Shown here piece by piece: positions 1 to 8,928 of a stretch of DNA of 64,000 nucleotides (position 1 is the first letter of the stretch; each line of letters starts with the position of its first letter). The DNA is from DATKXO01 sp035528995. GTDB lineage: Bacteria > Planctomycetota > Phycisphaerae > UBA1845. The stretch is from assembly GCA_035528995.1 (NCBI GenBank), contig DATKXO010000110.1, positions 19,366 through 83,365 of the forward strand, given 5' to 3'. Below the pieces are notes generated by a model, which worked only from the letters and a program-made list of their open reading frames with translations, did not search any database and had not been told where the DNA came from. A program made the translations under genes and the position numbers.

Positions 1-454
1 GGACGCGGCGCCAGGCGCGGTCGGCCTGGGGGAACTTGCCCGTGAGGGTCATCAGTTCGGCCCATTGGATGTTGGCCTCGAGGTCCTCGTCATCGAGGGT
101 CATGGCCACGCGCAGGATGTCGGTGGCTTCGGCATAGGCCTGGCGGGCGACGGCCTCTGCCGCTCGCCGGCGGAGGAAGGCCAATTCCCGCTCGACGTCC
201 GGGCCGGTGGCCGTGCGAATGCGAACCAGAAGCTGCCATTGGGCCCCCAGCCAGACGAACACCGCGGCCGAGAACGAGAGCATGGTCATCCAAGCGGGAA
301 TGGTGGCCGGTAACAGCAGCAGCCCCAACAGGGCGGTCTGTCCGAAGACGCCGAACAGGACGGCCGCGGCCAACCCCAGCCATTCACGCCGCAGCACGAT
401 CAGGCCGCTACCCGGTACGATCAGGTTGCACACCACAGCCAGCCGGGTTCGCAT
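1..454 (-). CDS. Membrane-anchored protein with helical cytoplasmic region (C-terminus cut by window edge)
   Basis: Reading the minus strand from an ATG at 454 gives about 151 codons with no stop before the window edge, so the gene is incomplete at its 3' end. Residues about 4-25 and 28-70 are hydrophobic and probably form two or three membrane segments. They are followed by a charged, Ala/Glu/Arg-rich helical part (ELAFLRRRAAEAVARQAYAE) that resembles the start of a TPR-like or coiled-coil region. No enzymatic motif is visible. The organisation (short membrane anchor, then helical repeats) is common in planctomycete proteins of unknown function. The start is chosen as the first ATG before the hydrophobic stretch; no strong ribosome binding site precedes it. 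Confidence 0.6.
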   Translation of the reverse strand, partial: MRTRLAVVCNLIVPGSGLIVLRREWLGLAAAVLFGVFGQTALLGLLLLPATIPAWMTMLSFSAAVFVWLGAQWQLLVRIRTATGPDVERELAFLRRRAAEAVARQAYAEATDILRVAMTLDDEDLEANIQWAELMTLTGKFPQADRAWRRV

Positions 455-695
455 TCGTCTGCTGCTCGATCAGGTCCGTCGTATCTGGTTCGGAGACGGG
501 CGAAGCCCGCCTTTGGACCAGGGCGGAGTATACCCGGGCGATTGGCCGACCGTAACCGGTAGGGCCGGCGTCTTGGGTAGCGGGCCGGCTCCGATAATCG
601 TGGGGGTCAGGTAGTGATCCGGTGCCGGCTCTGGGTGGCGGCTAAACCAAGGCCGGTCTGCTTCCGATAAACCTGCGAGTGAAGGAGCACCGATC

Positions 696-863
696 ATGCG
701 CAGAATCCTACTTGCCTCGATTGTGGCCGTCGCCAGCGTCCTGTTGATCACCACCAACACCGGCTGCGACAACAACATCGTCTCCTCAAACGCCCGGGCG
801 GGCTTTTCGAGCTTCCTGACCGGGGTGATCAGCGAGGCGATCAACAAGTCGGGGTCCGACTAG
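696..863 (+). CDS. Small lipoprotein, 55 residues
   Basis: A short reading frame with a good GAAGGAG ribosome binding site about 17 bases before the ATG. The peptide begins MRR, continues with a hydrophobic stretch (ILLASIVAVASVLLI) and reaches a cysteine in the context TNTGC at residue 24. This looks like a lipoprotein signal with a somewhat polar lipobox, leaving a mature peptide of only about 32 residues (CDNNIVSSNARAGFSSFLTG and so on). The composition and the ribosome binding site make it a credible small gene rather than noise. It stands alone and converges on the aminotransferase-like gene at 1021-2346. Function unknown. Confidence 0.6.
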   Translation: MRRILLASIVAVASVLLITTNTGCDNNIVSSNARAGFSSFLTGVISEAINKSGSD

Positions 864-1020
864 GCGACGGCGTCGCAGGCATTCCGGCCCGCCGGCAGAC
901 GCAGGGTGCTCACGTTTCGGGCGCCGGGCGGGCACCCTTCACCCGATCATACTTATGCAGTCTGGAGTTTCTGCGGGCGGCAGGTGTGATGCCCGCGGTT
1001 CTGACCGGCCGGCGGCGGCG

Positions 1021-2346
1021 TCATGACCCGACGGATGCGACGACCTCGTCGAAGACGGTGAGTCCCACGTCGAGTTGCGTGTCGTTGATGCCCAAGGGCG
1101 GAGAGAAGCGGATACCGGCCGTCCCGCAGCCCAGCAGGATCAGCCCGCGACGGAAGGCCTCCTGCATGATCCGGTCCCGCAGCCGAGGGTCGTTCTTGCC
1201 GCTCTTGCGACTGACAACGTCCACCGCGGCCATCAGTCCCAGACCACGGGGGTTGTCCACGCATTTGCGGCGGTCGCTGATTTCGCGGAGCCTCTCCTGC
1301 AAGCAGACGCCGAGTTTGGCGGCGTTGGCCAGGAGCCCCGACTCGAGCAAGTCGATGGTGGCCAGGGCGGCGGCACAACTGACGGGGTTGCCGCCGAAGG
1401 TGCTGCCGTGGGCGCCGGCCGGCCAGTTCATGACCTCTTTCGGCGCGATGACCGCACCCAGCGGCATTCCGCTGGCGAGCCCTCCGGCACACAGCAGCAC
1501 ATCGGGGACCACCCCGAAGTGCTGACAGGCGAACATCTTGCCGGTGCGGCCCATCCCCGAGTGGATTTCGTCGCAGACCAACAGCATGCCGTGCCGGTCG
1601 CACAGCGCCCGCAGCCGGGGCAGGAAGTTCTTGGGCGGCACGACGTACCCTCCGCCACCCAGGATGGGTTCGACGAAGATGGCGGCGACGTCTTCCGGAG
1701 GGGCCTGTTGACGGAACATGTGCTCCTCGAACACGTCGATGTCGCCGTAGGGCACGTGCCCTACCATGGGCACCAACGGTTCGAAGCCGGCCTTCTCCCG
1801 GGCGGTCGACGAGGTCAGCGAGAGCGCCCCCATGGTTCGTCCGTGAGACGCCCCGTGGAAGGCGATGACCCATTTCCGCCCGGTGTGGTGGCGGACGAGC
1901 TTGAAGGCGGCCTCGGCCGTCTCCGCTCCGCTGGTCAGGAGCAGCACGCGCTTATCCGAGCGACCGGGGGCGATGGCCGCCAGCTTCTCGGCCAGAGCGA
2001 TCATGGGTTCGTAATAGAAATCGGTGCCGCTGGCGTGGATGAGTTTGGCGGCCTGGTCCTGGATGGCGGCCACCACGCGGGGATGGCAGTGTCCGGTGGC
2101 GCAGACGGCCAGCCCGGCGGCGAAGTCGAGGTATCGGTTGCCGTCCACGTCCTCGACGACCGAGCCGACGGCGCGTCGGATGACCAGCGGGTAGTTGCGG
2201 GTGTAGGAGGGTGAGGCCACCCGCTCGTCGCGCTCCATCGCCGCCCGGGCGGCGAGGCCCGGAGGCGGTGTCTCGATCCAGGGCGCCGGTCCGATCCAGG
2301 ACTCTTTCTGGGCCTCTTTCTTGCCGGCCTGCTTGATCCGCAGCAT
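1021..2346 (-). CDS. Class III aminotransferase homologue lacking the PLP lysine (probable pseudoenzyme)
   Basis: 441 residues, normal for the GABA/ornithine/beta-alanine aminotransferase (fold type I, class III) family. The fold is intact: DGNRYLDFAAGLAV near residue 70, the phosphate-loop SGAETAEAAFKL at 139-150, the pyridine-N aspartate D259 in CDEIHSGMGRTG and the FGGNPVSCAAA block. Several catalytic positions are changed. The Schiff-base lysine of the usual AKG sequence is Gly288 (CAGGLASG). The aromatic residue that stacks on PLP before HGRT is Ser167. The Gln after DE[VI] is His262. The usual EPxQGEGG reads EPILGGGG. Lysine loss was confirmed by reading the codons (GCC GGA GGG). GGGGGAG lies 9 bases before the ATG. 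It is divergent from the PreT-PreA gene. Normal transaminase activity is unlikely. Confidence 0.85.
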   Translation of the reverse strand: MLRIKQAGKKEAQKESWIGPAPWIETPPPGLAARAAMERDERVASPSYTRNYPLVIRRAVGSVVEDVDGNRYLDFAAGLAVCATGHCHPRVVAAIQDQAAKLIHASGTDFYYEPMIALAEKLAAIAPGRSDKRVLLLTSGAETAEAAFKLVRHHTGRKWVIAFHGASHGRTMGALSLTSSTAREKAGFEPLVPMVGHVPYGDIDVFEEHMFRQQAPPEDVAAIFVEPILGGGGYVVPPKNFLPRLRALCDRHGMLLVCDEIHSGMGRTGKMFACQHFGVVPDVLLCAGGLASGMPLGAVIAPKEVMNWPAGAHGSTFGGNPVSCAAALATIDLLESGLLANAAKLGVCLQERLREISDRRKCVDNPRGLGLMAAVDVVSRKSGKNDPRLRDRIMQEAFRRGLILLGCGTAGIRFSPPLGINDTQLDVGLTVFDEVVASVGS

Positions 2347-2872
2347 GGTCAGACTCCCCCAGCTCGGCGACCTCGTGGGTCGACCTCACTCCTGAACGTT
2401 TCTTCCCCCCAATATCGGCTGTGGCGCGTATCGCCTGCCGCCAGATTCCGTGGCAATTCGTGGGCCATCGGCGGAATCCCACTTCCCCCAGGGCCAAGGC
2501 CCCTGCGTCAGGCCGGCCCGTGCCGGCGGTCGACGTCCCGTCTGATTATAGTTACCCCAATTCCACGCGGAGGTTACATCGGCCGACGATCGCGCTGGAC
2601 ATCCCGGCCCGGTTCGGCGGCCACCTCCTTGGCCGCTAGCGTGGTTCCCCGGGCGCTGCAAACGCTCGGCCCCCGCATACCGACGGAGGCTCCGGCCTGC
2701 GGAATCATCGAGCAAGCCAGGTGTCTCTTCGATAGGCGTGAGGTTGCCGCGGAGGTGAACCTCCGTGCGGTTTCATCCGTCCGGGGGATGTAGTAGTGTG
2801 GTGGTCTGGATCGCCGGCTCGGTGGCCGACGGGTTGAGTTGGGCGACGTGGCGTTGAACGGGAGGTCAGATC
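2347..2872. other. Intergenic region between divergent genes, with a possible minus-strand -10 box
   Basis: No convincing gene; short frames here lack ribosome binding sites. On the minus strand a perfect TATAAT occurs at 2550-2545, about 190 bases before the aminotransferase-like start, but no good -35 box lies at the right distance. The plus-strand gene at 2873 is preceded by GGGAGG. This stretch probably carries both promoters. Confidence 0.35.
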
Positions 2873-5470
2873 GTGGTCAAGGGCAATAACGGGATGCTGA
2901 ACCTGCAGGGGGCGGTGATCGAGGCGGGGCGGTGTCTGCTCTGCCACGACGCGCCCTGCAACACCGGTTGCGGAGCGGATACCGATCCGGCCACCTTCAT
3001 CCGCAAGCTTCGCATGGGAGACATCAAGGGTGCCGTGCGGACGATGCGGGAGAACAACATCCTGGCCGCCACCTGCGCCCAGGTCTGCCCGACGTGCCGA
3101 CTGTGCGTGGAAGGTTGTGCGCGGTCGGGCATCGACGAGCCGATCCGGATCGCCGAGCTGCAGGCTTTCCTGGCCGACTACGAGCGCCACGAGGGGATGC
3201 AGGTTTTGGAGGCCCCGGCTCCCGGTGACCGCAAGATCGCGGTGATCGGCTCCGGCCCGGCGGGGCTGTCGGCGGCGGCGAGTCTGGCCATGAAGGGCTA
3301 CTCGGTCGTCGTGTACGAGAAGATGCCTCGGCCGGGCGGGCTGCTGCGGTACGGGATTCCCGACCACCGCCTTTCGCAGAAACTGCTGGACCACGAGATC
3401 GAGCTGATCAAGGGGCTGGGCGTGCAGTTCGAGTGTGAGCGGGCGATCGGAACCGCGGAGGAGTTGGAGGGTCTGCTCCAGGACGGCTTCGACGCGGTGT
3501 TTCTGGGCACGGGCTGCGACGAGACGTACCGCCTGCGGCTTCCCGGGAGCAAGCTCAAGGGTGTCTACCCGTGGGACGCGTTCCTGAGCCAGAGCAAGGA
3601 CCGGACGGGTCGCCGCAAGCTCACGACGGCCGTGAAGGGCAAGCGCGTGGTGGTCGTGGGGGGCGGCTCGGTGGCCATGGATTGCGCCGTGACCGCCAAG
3701 CGACTGGGGGCTCAGCGGGTCTACGCGATCTCCCTGGAGGCCATGGAGGAGCTGCCAGCCGACGTGGATGAGAAGATGCAGGCGTTTCAGGAGGGCATCC
3801 GCTTCAAGCCGAACTGCCGGGTGACCAGCATTGTCGGTGCCAACGGGCGGGTGAAGTCGGTCCGCGGCGTGGAGATGCGCTGGAGGAAGCCGGGGCTGTT
3901 CGTGCCCAAGAACGCCGTGGACATTCCCGGTTCGCAGTTCGCTGTGCCGGCGCACGTCGTGGTGGAGGCCGTCGGCGCGGGGCTTTCCGGCGACCTTCAG
4001 GCCATGCTGAATACGCTGAAGACCCAGCCCGACAAACGTCCCAAGGTCAACGCCCGGACGCAGCGCACGTCTCGCCCCCGCATCTTCGCCGGTGGGGACC
4101 TGGCCGGTGCCGGCAAGACCGTGGCCTGCTCCGTTCTGGATGGCAAGAAGGCGGCCGAGGCCATCGCCCAGGCGTTCCCGCTGGGGGTGCCGGTGAGCGT
4201 GCCCCAGCGCAAGCGCCCCAGTCTGGAAATCGAGTTCTGCGGATTGCGGTTCTCCAACCCGTTCTGCCTCTCCTCGTCGCCGGTGTGCAACACGGCGGAG
4301 ATGGTGGCCCGGGCGTTCGACGCCGGTTGGGGCGGGGCCGTCTTCAAGACGGTGGGCCTGGAGGAGGACTACGCGATCATCGATCCCACTCCGCGGCTCA
4401 ATGCCCTGCACCACGGCGACCGCCGCTTCATCGGGCTGCAGAACATCGAGATGATCAGCGAGCGGCCCCACAAGCAGAACCTCAAGGACATCGCCTGGCT
4501 GAAGAAGCACTATCCTGACCGGCCGCTCATCGTGAGCATCATGGGCTATTCGGACGAGGGCTGGGTCGAGCTGGCCAAGGGCGTGGCCGACGCCGGGGCC
4601 GACATGCTCGAACTCAACTTCTCCTGTCCGCAGATGGCGGTCGAGGGGGCCGGGCACAAGATCGGCCAGGCTTACGACCTGCTCGAGCGGTACACACGCG
4701 TGGTGAAGGAGGCCGTCTCCGTGCCGGTGATGGCCAAGATGACGCCGAACATCACGGACATCCTGCCGCCGTCGCTGGCGGCGAAGCGCGGCGGGGCCGA
4801 CGCCATCTCGGCCATCAACACCCTGCGGGCCATTACCGAAGTGGACCTGGACACGTTCGCCCCCATGCCCACGATTCAGGGCAAGGGGTCGATCAGCGGC
4901 TACTCCGGCCCGGCCGTCAAGCCCATCGCCCTGCGGTTCGTGGCGGAGCTGGCCCAGAGCAAGGAACTCGACCTGCCGGTGTCGGGCCTGGGCGGCATGG
5001 AGACCTGGCAGGACGCGGCCATGTTCCTGTTGATGGGGGCGTCGAATCTTCAGGCCACCACGGCCGTGATGCGCTACGGCTACCGGATCATCGATTCGCT
5101 GTGCGGCGGGCTGGAGGACTACCTGGAGTCGAAGGGGCTGGGGTCGGTCGGCGAGCTGGTGGGGCGGGGGCTGGAGTTCACGGTCGATCCTTCAGAGCAC
5201 CACCAGACCCGGCACGTGATCTCGAAGGTCGATCCCGACAAGTGCATCGGCTGCGGCCTGTGCTACGTCGTCTGCCAGGACGGCGCCAACCAGGCGATGC
5301 AGTTCAACGGCAGGCGGCGCAAGGCGGAGGTCGATCGGGAGCGGTGCGTCGGCTGCCTGCTGTGCAAGCACGTCTGCCCGGTGTGGGATTGCATCACGAC
5401 CGAGGAGATCGACCACGTCATCTCCGGCGGGATGCATGAGACGGCGATGGAGTTTGTGGAGACCGACTAG
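2873..5470 (+). CDS. Single-chain PreT-PreA type NAD(P)-dependent dihydropyrimidine dehydrogenase-like protein
   Basis: 865 residues with the domain order of animal dihydropyrimidine dehydrogenase. An N-terminal Fe-S domain carries CLLCHDAPCNTGC and CAQVCPTCRLCVEGC (about residues 20-90). A GltD-like FAD domain follows (VIGSGPAGLSAAASLA, about 124), then an NAD(P) site (VVVVGGGSVAMDCA, about 260). The FMN barrel (NPFCLSSSP about 462; ELNFSCPQM; AKMTPNITD) comes next. Two [4Fe-4S] motifs close the chain (CIGCGLCYVVC, CVGCLLCKHVC). In many bacteria PreT and PreA are separate subunits; here they are fused. The family reduces uracil and thymine, usually in the cytoplasm. The position of the mammalian active-site cysteine is Ile (HKIGQ), as it is non-Cys in the E. 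coli PreA I recall, so the substrate is not certain. GTG start preceded by GGGAGG. The divergent neighbour is an aminotransferase homologue, a family used downstream in pyrimidine breakdown. Confidence 0.88.
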   Translation: MVKGNNGMLNLQGAVIEAGRCLLCHDAPCNTGCGADTDPATFIRKLRMGDIKGAVRTMRENNILAATCAQVCPTCRLCVEGCARSGIDEPIRIAELQAFLADYERHEGMQVLEAPAPGDRKIAVIGSGPAGLSAAASLAMKGYSVVVYEKMPRPGGLLRYGIPDHRLSQKLLDHEIELIKGLGVQFECERAIGTAEELEGLLQDGFDAVFLGTGCDETYRLRLPGSKLKGVYPWDAFLSQSKDRTGRRKLTTAVKGKRVVVVGGGSVAMDCAVTAKRLGAQRVYAISLEAMEELPADVDEKMQAFQEGIRFKPNCRVTSIVGANGRVKSVRGVEMRWRKPGLFVPKNAVDIPGSQFAVPAHVVVEAVGAGLSGDLQAMLNTLKTQPDKRPKVNARTQRTSRPRIFAGGDLAGAGKTVACSVLDGKKAAEAIAQAFPLGVPVSVPQRKRPSLEIEFCGLRFSNPFCLSSSPVCNTAEMVARAFDAGWGGAVFKTVGLEEDYAIIDPTPRLNALHHGDRRFIGLQNIEMISERPHKQNLKDIAWLKKHYPDRPLIVSIMGYSDEGWVELAKGVADAGADMLELNFSCPQMAVEGAGHKIGQAYDLLERYTRVVKEAVSVPVMAKMTPNITDILPPSLAAKRGGADAISAINTLRAITEVDLDTFAPMPTIQGKGSISGYSGPAVKPIALRFVAELAQSKELDLPVSGLGGMETWQDAAMFLLMGASNLQATTAVMRYGYRIIDSLCGGLEDYLESKGLGSVGELVGRGLEFTVDPSEHHQTRHVISKVDPDKCIGCGLCYVVCQDGANQAMQFNGRRRKAEVDRERCVGCLLCKHVCPVWDCITTEEIDHVISGGMHETAMEFVETD

Positions 5471-5542
5471 CCAGGCGCGCCCGAGGCCGCCCGGGCGGCG
5501 AGGGTTCTGGCGGCTGGCATCGAAAAGAACCGCGCCGGAAAT

Positions 5543-5555
5543 GGGTGACTGTCCC
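5543..5555. repeat. GGGTGACTGTCCC element, left copy
   Basis: The 12-mer GGTGACTGTCCC occurs here. Its exact reverse complement is at 9038-9049. The pair lies on either side of the three-gene minus-strand cassette (5582-8871). Similar short GTGACTGTCCC-type sequences are, from memory, scattered in planctomycete genomes near transposase remnants. Confidence 0.6.
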
Positions 5556-5581
5556 TACTGTCCCTCTTGCCCCATTCCTCG

Positions 5582-6676
5582 CTACGGTCTGGTCTCAGGT
5601 GATTGGTCGAGCGGCACGTGAGAGAGGTCAACCCCCTGCAGGATTCCCAACTCGAGCCCCACGCGCTTCAACTCTACCATTCCTCCTCGCTCGACTTTCG
5701 TGCGAGCCTGCCGGTCATGTTCCAGGATCGTTTCCCGGATGCGCTGGTAGGGTATCCCGAGGGCGGCGGCTCTCTGCACCGCCCATGAACGCGGCCGCGC
5801 CTCCAGAACCTCTGTTGAAGCGATGAAGTCGAGCAGCTTGGACGACGGGTGCTGGATCTGTACCTTCCAGATCATGACCTCAAGGTTTCGCGCCCGCTTC
5901 GGATTAGCGCTGCCCGAAGAGCGCTTCTGCTCTTGCAACGCAGTGATTACCTCGGCGTCACCCAAATCAGCCAAGACTTGGGCTGCGGTCCAATGAAACT
6001 TCTCGGGTGAGCGTTCCGCCTTGACGCGCTCACGCAAAGCCGGAAAGACGGACTCGTCCAGTGTATTCACCGCAAAGAGGGGAATCTGGTCCGCTGGGCG
6101 GGCCACGATCATATCCACCAGGGCTTTCTGACGCGCTGCCAAAGGAGCCTTGCACTCGGTGATCAAATGGAAGAAATCATGCCATACGTCCCACACGTCG
6201 TAGCCGGCGACGTATATGTCTTTGATCAATGCGAGCAATTCGGTGTGGTCGTTCATCACCGCCATTAGGTGCCTGGCGCCGTGGCGGATAAACTCGCCCG
6301 GGAGAGCCCGAGCAGAGTCTGGAACAGGTCCCTCCGCATGTTGGGTCTCCAAGCCGGAGCGTACGATCTTCACCACCTTCCGCGCCGCCGCCTCGTCGGC
6401 CAGTTCGCAGGAGAGGCGCAACGCTTCGCGTCGGGAAACGAACGCCTGAGTGCTGTTCTCAAGAATGCCCAACAGGCGTCCGAGCACCTCCTGATCCCCG
6501 CGGGCCGAATGGGCGCGGACGGTCGCGGCAAATGAGAGTACCTCCCCGATGCTCTGATGCTCACCTGTGCCTTCCCAGCGATCAAGTGCTGCCTGCACCT
6601 CCGATGATGCCCCTAGCGCAGTGCCCCCCCCGTAAATCGCTGCTACGATCGTTGCAATTTCTACTACGTGTCTCAT
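5582..6676 (-). CDS. Exported alpha-helical protein of unknown function
   Basis: 364 residues from the ATG at 6676. The frame stays open upstream, but an earlier start would run into the preceding gene. It begins MRHVVEIATIVAAIYGGGTALGA, a plausible export signal. The rest is predominantly helical with alternating acidic and basic segments (for example ALREAL-like repeats and EVITALQEQ), recalling HEAT or TPR-like repeat proteins, although no clear repeat period is visible by eye. No catalytic motif. It is the third gene of a minus-strand cassette: the HExxH lipoprotein gene ends 14 bases upstream. The segment looks less GC-rich than its surroundings and falls inside the GGTGACTGTCCC bracket, so it may be acquired. 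Confidence 0.65.
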   Translation of the reverse strand: MRHVVEIATIVAAIYGGGTALGASSEVQAALDRWEGTGEHQSIGEVLSFAATVRAHSARGDQEVLGRLLGILENSTQAFVSRREALRLSCELADEAAARKVVKIVRSGLETQHAEGPVPDSARALPGEFIRHGARHLMAVMNDHTELLALIKDIYVAGYDVWDVWHDFFHLITECKAPLAARQKALVDMIVARPADQIPLFAVNTLDESVFPALRERVKAERSPEKFHWTAAQVLADLGDAEVITALQEQKRSSGSANPKRARNLEVMIWKVQIQHPSSKLLDFIASTEVLEARPRSWAVQRAAALGIPYQRIRETILEHDRQARTKVERGGMVELKRVGLELGILQGVDLSHVPLDQSPETRP

Positions 6677-6690
6677 GGTCCTACTCGCAC

Positions 6691-7491
6691 CTAGAAGTTG
6701 TTGCATTCTGGAGAAGGGAGATTCCACACCCCGTTCCACACGCGGCACCAGGTCTCGCCCTGCTCCGCGGACGGCAACAGCAGGGGCAATATATCCGGCG
6801 TTGGAACCTCGGGAGGCAGCCTGATGCGTTCCCAGAGGATATTCGCGGACCCGATTGGCACATGTTCCTCTACATCATAACCAGGCGCACCGCTCCGACG
6901 AAGTAGATAGTGAGCGACTTCGTGTTCCAGCACGTGATACGACTTTAGCTCGCTGGGCGTCCTGTACTGGTGAAAGCCCGTCCCTAATGTATCACCACCG
7001 TCGTTCAGTAGGATATAGGGGTGACCGAACGGCGGACTCTGGCTGGGGTCCTCGGTGAAAGCCTGAGGCAATCCGATCGGCGGCGGTGACTGCACCGCCC
7101 CGGTGAAATAGATGTTCAATCGGTCCGCCATCCAATAGGGCAGCAGGACATTATCCCTGAACGCCGAAAACGGCTCTAGCCGTCCGTGCAAGAAGAGGCC
7201 GAAATCCTGGACCGTGGCGACTTCGATCGGGTCAAAGCAGACATTGCCGCCGAACATCCTCGCGTGGCTCCTCAGTGCATTGAGAAACGCGCTGACCTCG
7301 GCCATCGTCATCCGGCAGCCGTCGTTGTCGCGCGTGCCCACTGACTCGCCGGGAGCGACGACGATCCACGCCCGCACGGAAACCGTGCCGGTCTGGGGAA
7401 GCGTGGGTTTGCGGAGGAGGCTGCAGGCGGCGCCCACGACCAGTGCGGCGCTGCAACTCAGGCAAATGATGGCTTTTAGCTTTCGGGTCAC
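6691..7491 (-). CDS. Lipoprotein with zinc metallopeptidase-like HExxH motif
   Basis: 266 residues. A hydrophobic N-terminus ends in the lipobox VVGAAC (Cys23), so the protein is probably anchored on the periplasmic side of a membrane. Residues about 190-201 read HEVAHYLLRRSG, a HExxH zinc-site followed by a glycine. About ten residues later comes EEHVPIGSANILWE, reminiscent of the third ligand and Met-turn region of metzincin-type peptidases, although the exact spacing HExxHxxGxxH is not met. The first half (MADRLNIYFTGAV and so on) resembles the beta-strand region before the zinc helix of such enzymes. It lies 9 bases after the dockerin-like gene and 14 before the helical protein gene: a compact operon. 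A protease role is inferred from the motif only. Confidence 0.65.
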   Translation of the reverse strand: MTRKLKAIICLSCSAALVVGAACSLLRKPTLPQTGTVSVRAWIVVAPGESVGTRDNDGCRMTMAEVSAFLNALRSHARMFGGNVCFDPIEVATVQDFGLFLHGRLEPFSAFRDNVLLPYWMADRLNIYFTGAVQSPPPIGLPQAFTEDPSQSPPFGHPYILLNDGGDTLGTGFHQYRTPSELKSYHVLEHEVAHYLLRRSGAPGYDVEEHVPIGSANILWERIRLPPEVPTPDILPLLLPSAEQGETWCRVWNGVWNLPSPECNNF

Positions 7492-7500
7492 GCAGATGTC

Positions 7501-8871
7501 CTAGTCCGTAGCGGCGACAACCACCGCGCTTCCGCCGGATTCTGTCTGCAAGAGGACCACGCTCGGGTAGTTGTCCTTGTTCAGGGCGACATCGACCATA
7601 ATAATGGGCGTGTCCAGGTCACTGTGGTAGATGATGCGATCCGGGTCTCCGTCATCACCGGCAACCTTGGCAAGCACGAGACCGGCAACGCTATCCAGCT
7701 CGAGCCCGGCGGAATCATAGCTGACCAGATCAACATCGATTGTGTCCGGTGCTTCAGCGACCGTGGCAGCATTCTCCTCGATGCGGGCGACAGCGACGAG
7801 ATGGAAGGCGTAGGCGGAGAGCAGCACCCCCTCAACCGGGTTGAGCGGGTCCGGATCGCTCGACAACTCCATCAGGTTCAAGGTGTCCAGCTCAGCACCG
7901 AGCAGGGGCGGGCCCGTGTCCGTGGAGGTGTCGTCGTAGGTGATTGAGTGCCAGGCCGAAGACGCGCCCATCTCCGGCGCGAAGGTGAAGGTGCGGCCTA
8001 GCGAATGCCCGGCGAGGTGGAACGTGAAGATGCCGGGCGTTGTCCCCGGGCCGTCGAGGTTTGCGAAGTCGGGAGCATTCGTTGTGCTGCCGTCACCGAC
8101 GATCAGGATCGCCTGACTGCCTGACGACTCCCGGAACTGGGCGGCGTCGTACGCGGTCTGGAAGGGGGCAGTCGGAGGACCAAGCGGCGGCTGGTACACG
8201 CCCTCCCAATCGCCCGTGGTGGCGGCGTCGAAGGCGATCGGGGCAATGGCGGGTTGCAGGGTCACCGTAAGCGGTGTCCCCGGAGGCCCCGACACCGGCG
8301 AGACGTCAATGGAGATGACGGTGACTGCTTGAGTCTCCTGAAGGTCAAAGGTGCCGTCGCCATCCGGATCGGTAAGCAGATCAATGGTCACGTCGCCCAG
8401 CGCGGCACTCGGAATAAGCCCCTCGACGAAGGCGCTCAGGGATACGGTTCCGCACTGCGGACCGCTGACGTTGTTCTCAAACACGGTGTAGTCGATCAAG
8501 TCCACGTCGGTGTCGGACTCGAAGTCAAAGGGGGCACAGGCGGGGCCAACCGGGCCTCCCGCTGTTCCGGTGAAACAAATCTGGAAATCCGCAAAGTCGT
8601 CCAGGTCGACATCGCAGTCCGGCTCAGAATCACCAGCAAGTGTCGGGGCGGTGTACTCCGTGTTCGGCGGGATGAGATTGTCCTTGGCAACGGTGTCCCA
8701 GAGCGAGATGCGCATCGGGTCGTATGCGAACTTGTATGGAGACAATGCCGGCAGGGCGAGCTGCAAAGGTGCAGGCTCCTCGCCGACAACCACAACCAAG
8801 CCTGGGTCGTCCGCGAGCAGAATACTCGGCGAGAATACCGCGATAACGACGATGAGGAGATGTGTTTTCAT
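7501..8871 (-). CDS. Secreted protein with planctomycete dockerin-like Ca-binding motifs
   Basis: 456 residues from the ATG at 8871, which has GAGGGA just upstream and starts a clean signal peptide (MKTHLLIVVIAVFSPSILLA). Residues about 75-130 contain DCDVDLDDFADFQICFTG and, about 35 residues on, DTDVDLIDYTVFENNVSG. These are paired EF-hand-like segments similar to the dockerin-type modules seen in planctomycete exoproteins. The remaining beta-rich C-terminal part (FHLAGHSLGRTFTF, AYAFHLVAVARIEENA) has no recognised enzyme motif and may be a cell-surface or adhesive domain. First gene of a three-gene cassette. A longer in-frame extension exists, but its first 47 residues lack signal-peptide character. 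Confidence 0.7.
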   Translation of the reverse strand: MKTHLLIVVIAVFSPSILLADDPGLVVVVGEEPAPLQLALPALSPYKFAYDPMRISLWDTVAKDNLIPPNTEYTAPTLAGDSEPDCDVDLDDFADFQICFTGTAGGPVGPACAPFDFESDTDVDLIDYTVFENNVSGPQCGTVSLSAFVEGLIPSAALGDVTIDLLTDPDGDGTFDLQETQAVTVISIDVSPVSGPPGTPLTVTLQPAIAPIAFDAATTGDWEGVYQPPLGPPTAPFQTAYDAAQFRESSGSQAILIVGDGSTTNAPDFANLDGPGTTPGIFTFHLAGHSLGRTFTFAPEMGASSAWHSITYDDTSTDTGPPLLGAELDTLNLMELSSDPDPLNPVEGVLLSAYAFHLVAVARIEENAATVAEAPDTIDVDLVSYDSAGLELDSVAGLVLAKVAGDDGDPDRIIYHSDLDTPIIMVDVALNKDNYPSVVLLQTESGGSAVVVAATD

Positions 8872-8928
8872 GGGTCCCTCGTTCACCGAAGAGACCCCCG
8901 AGTCCCCGCGTCGGGTCTTAACTCTAGG

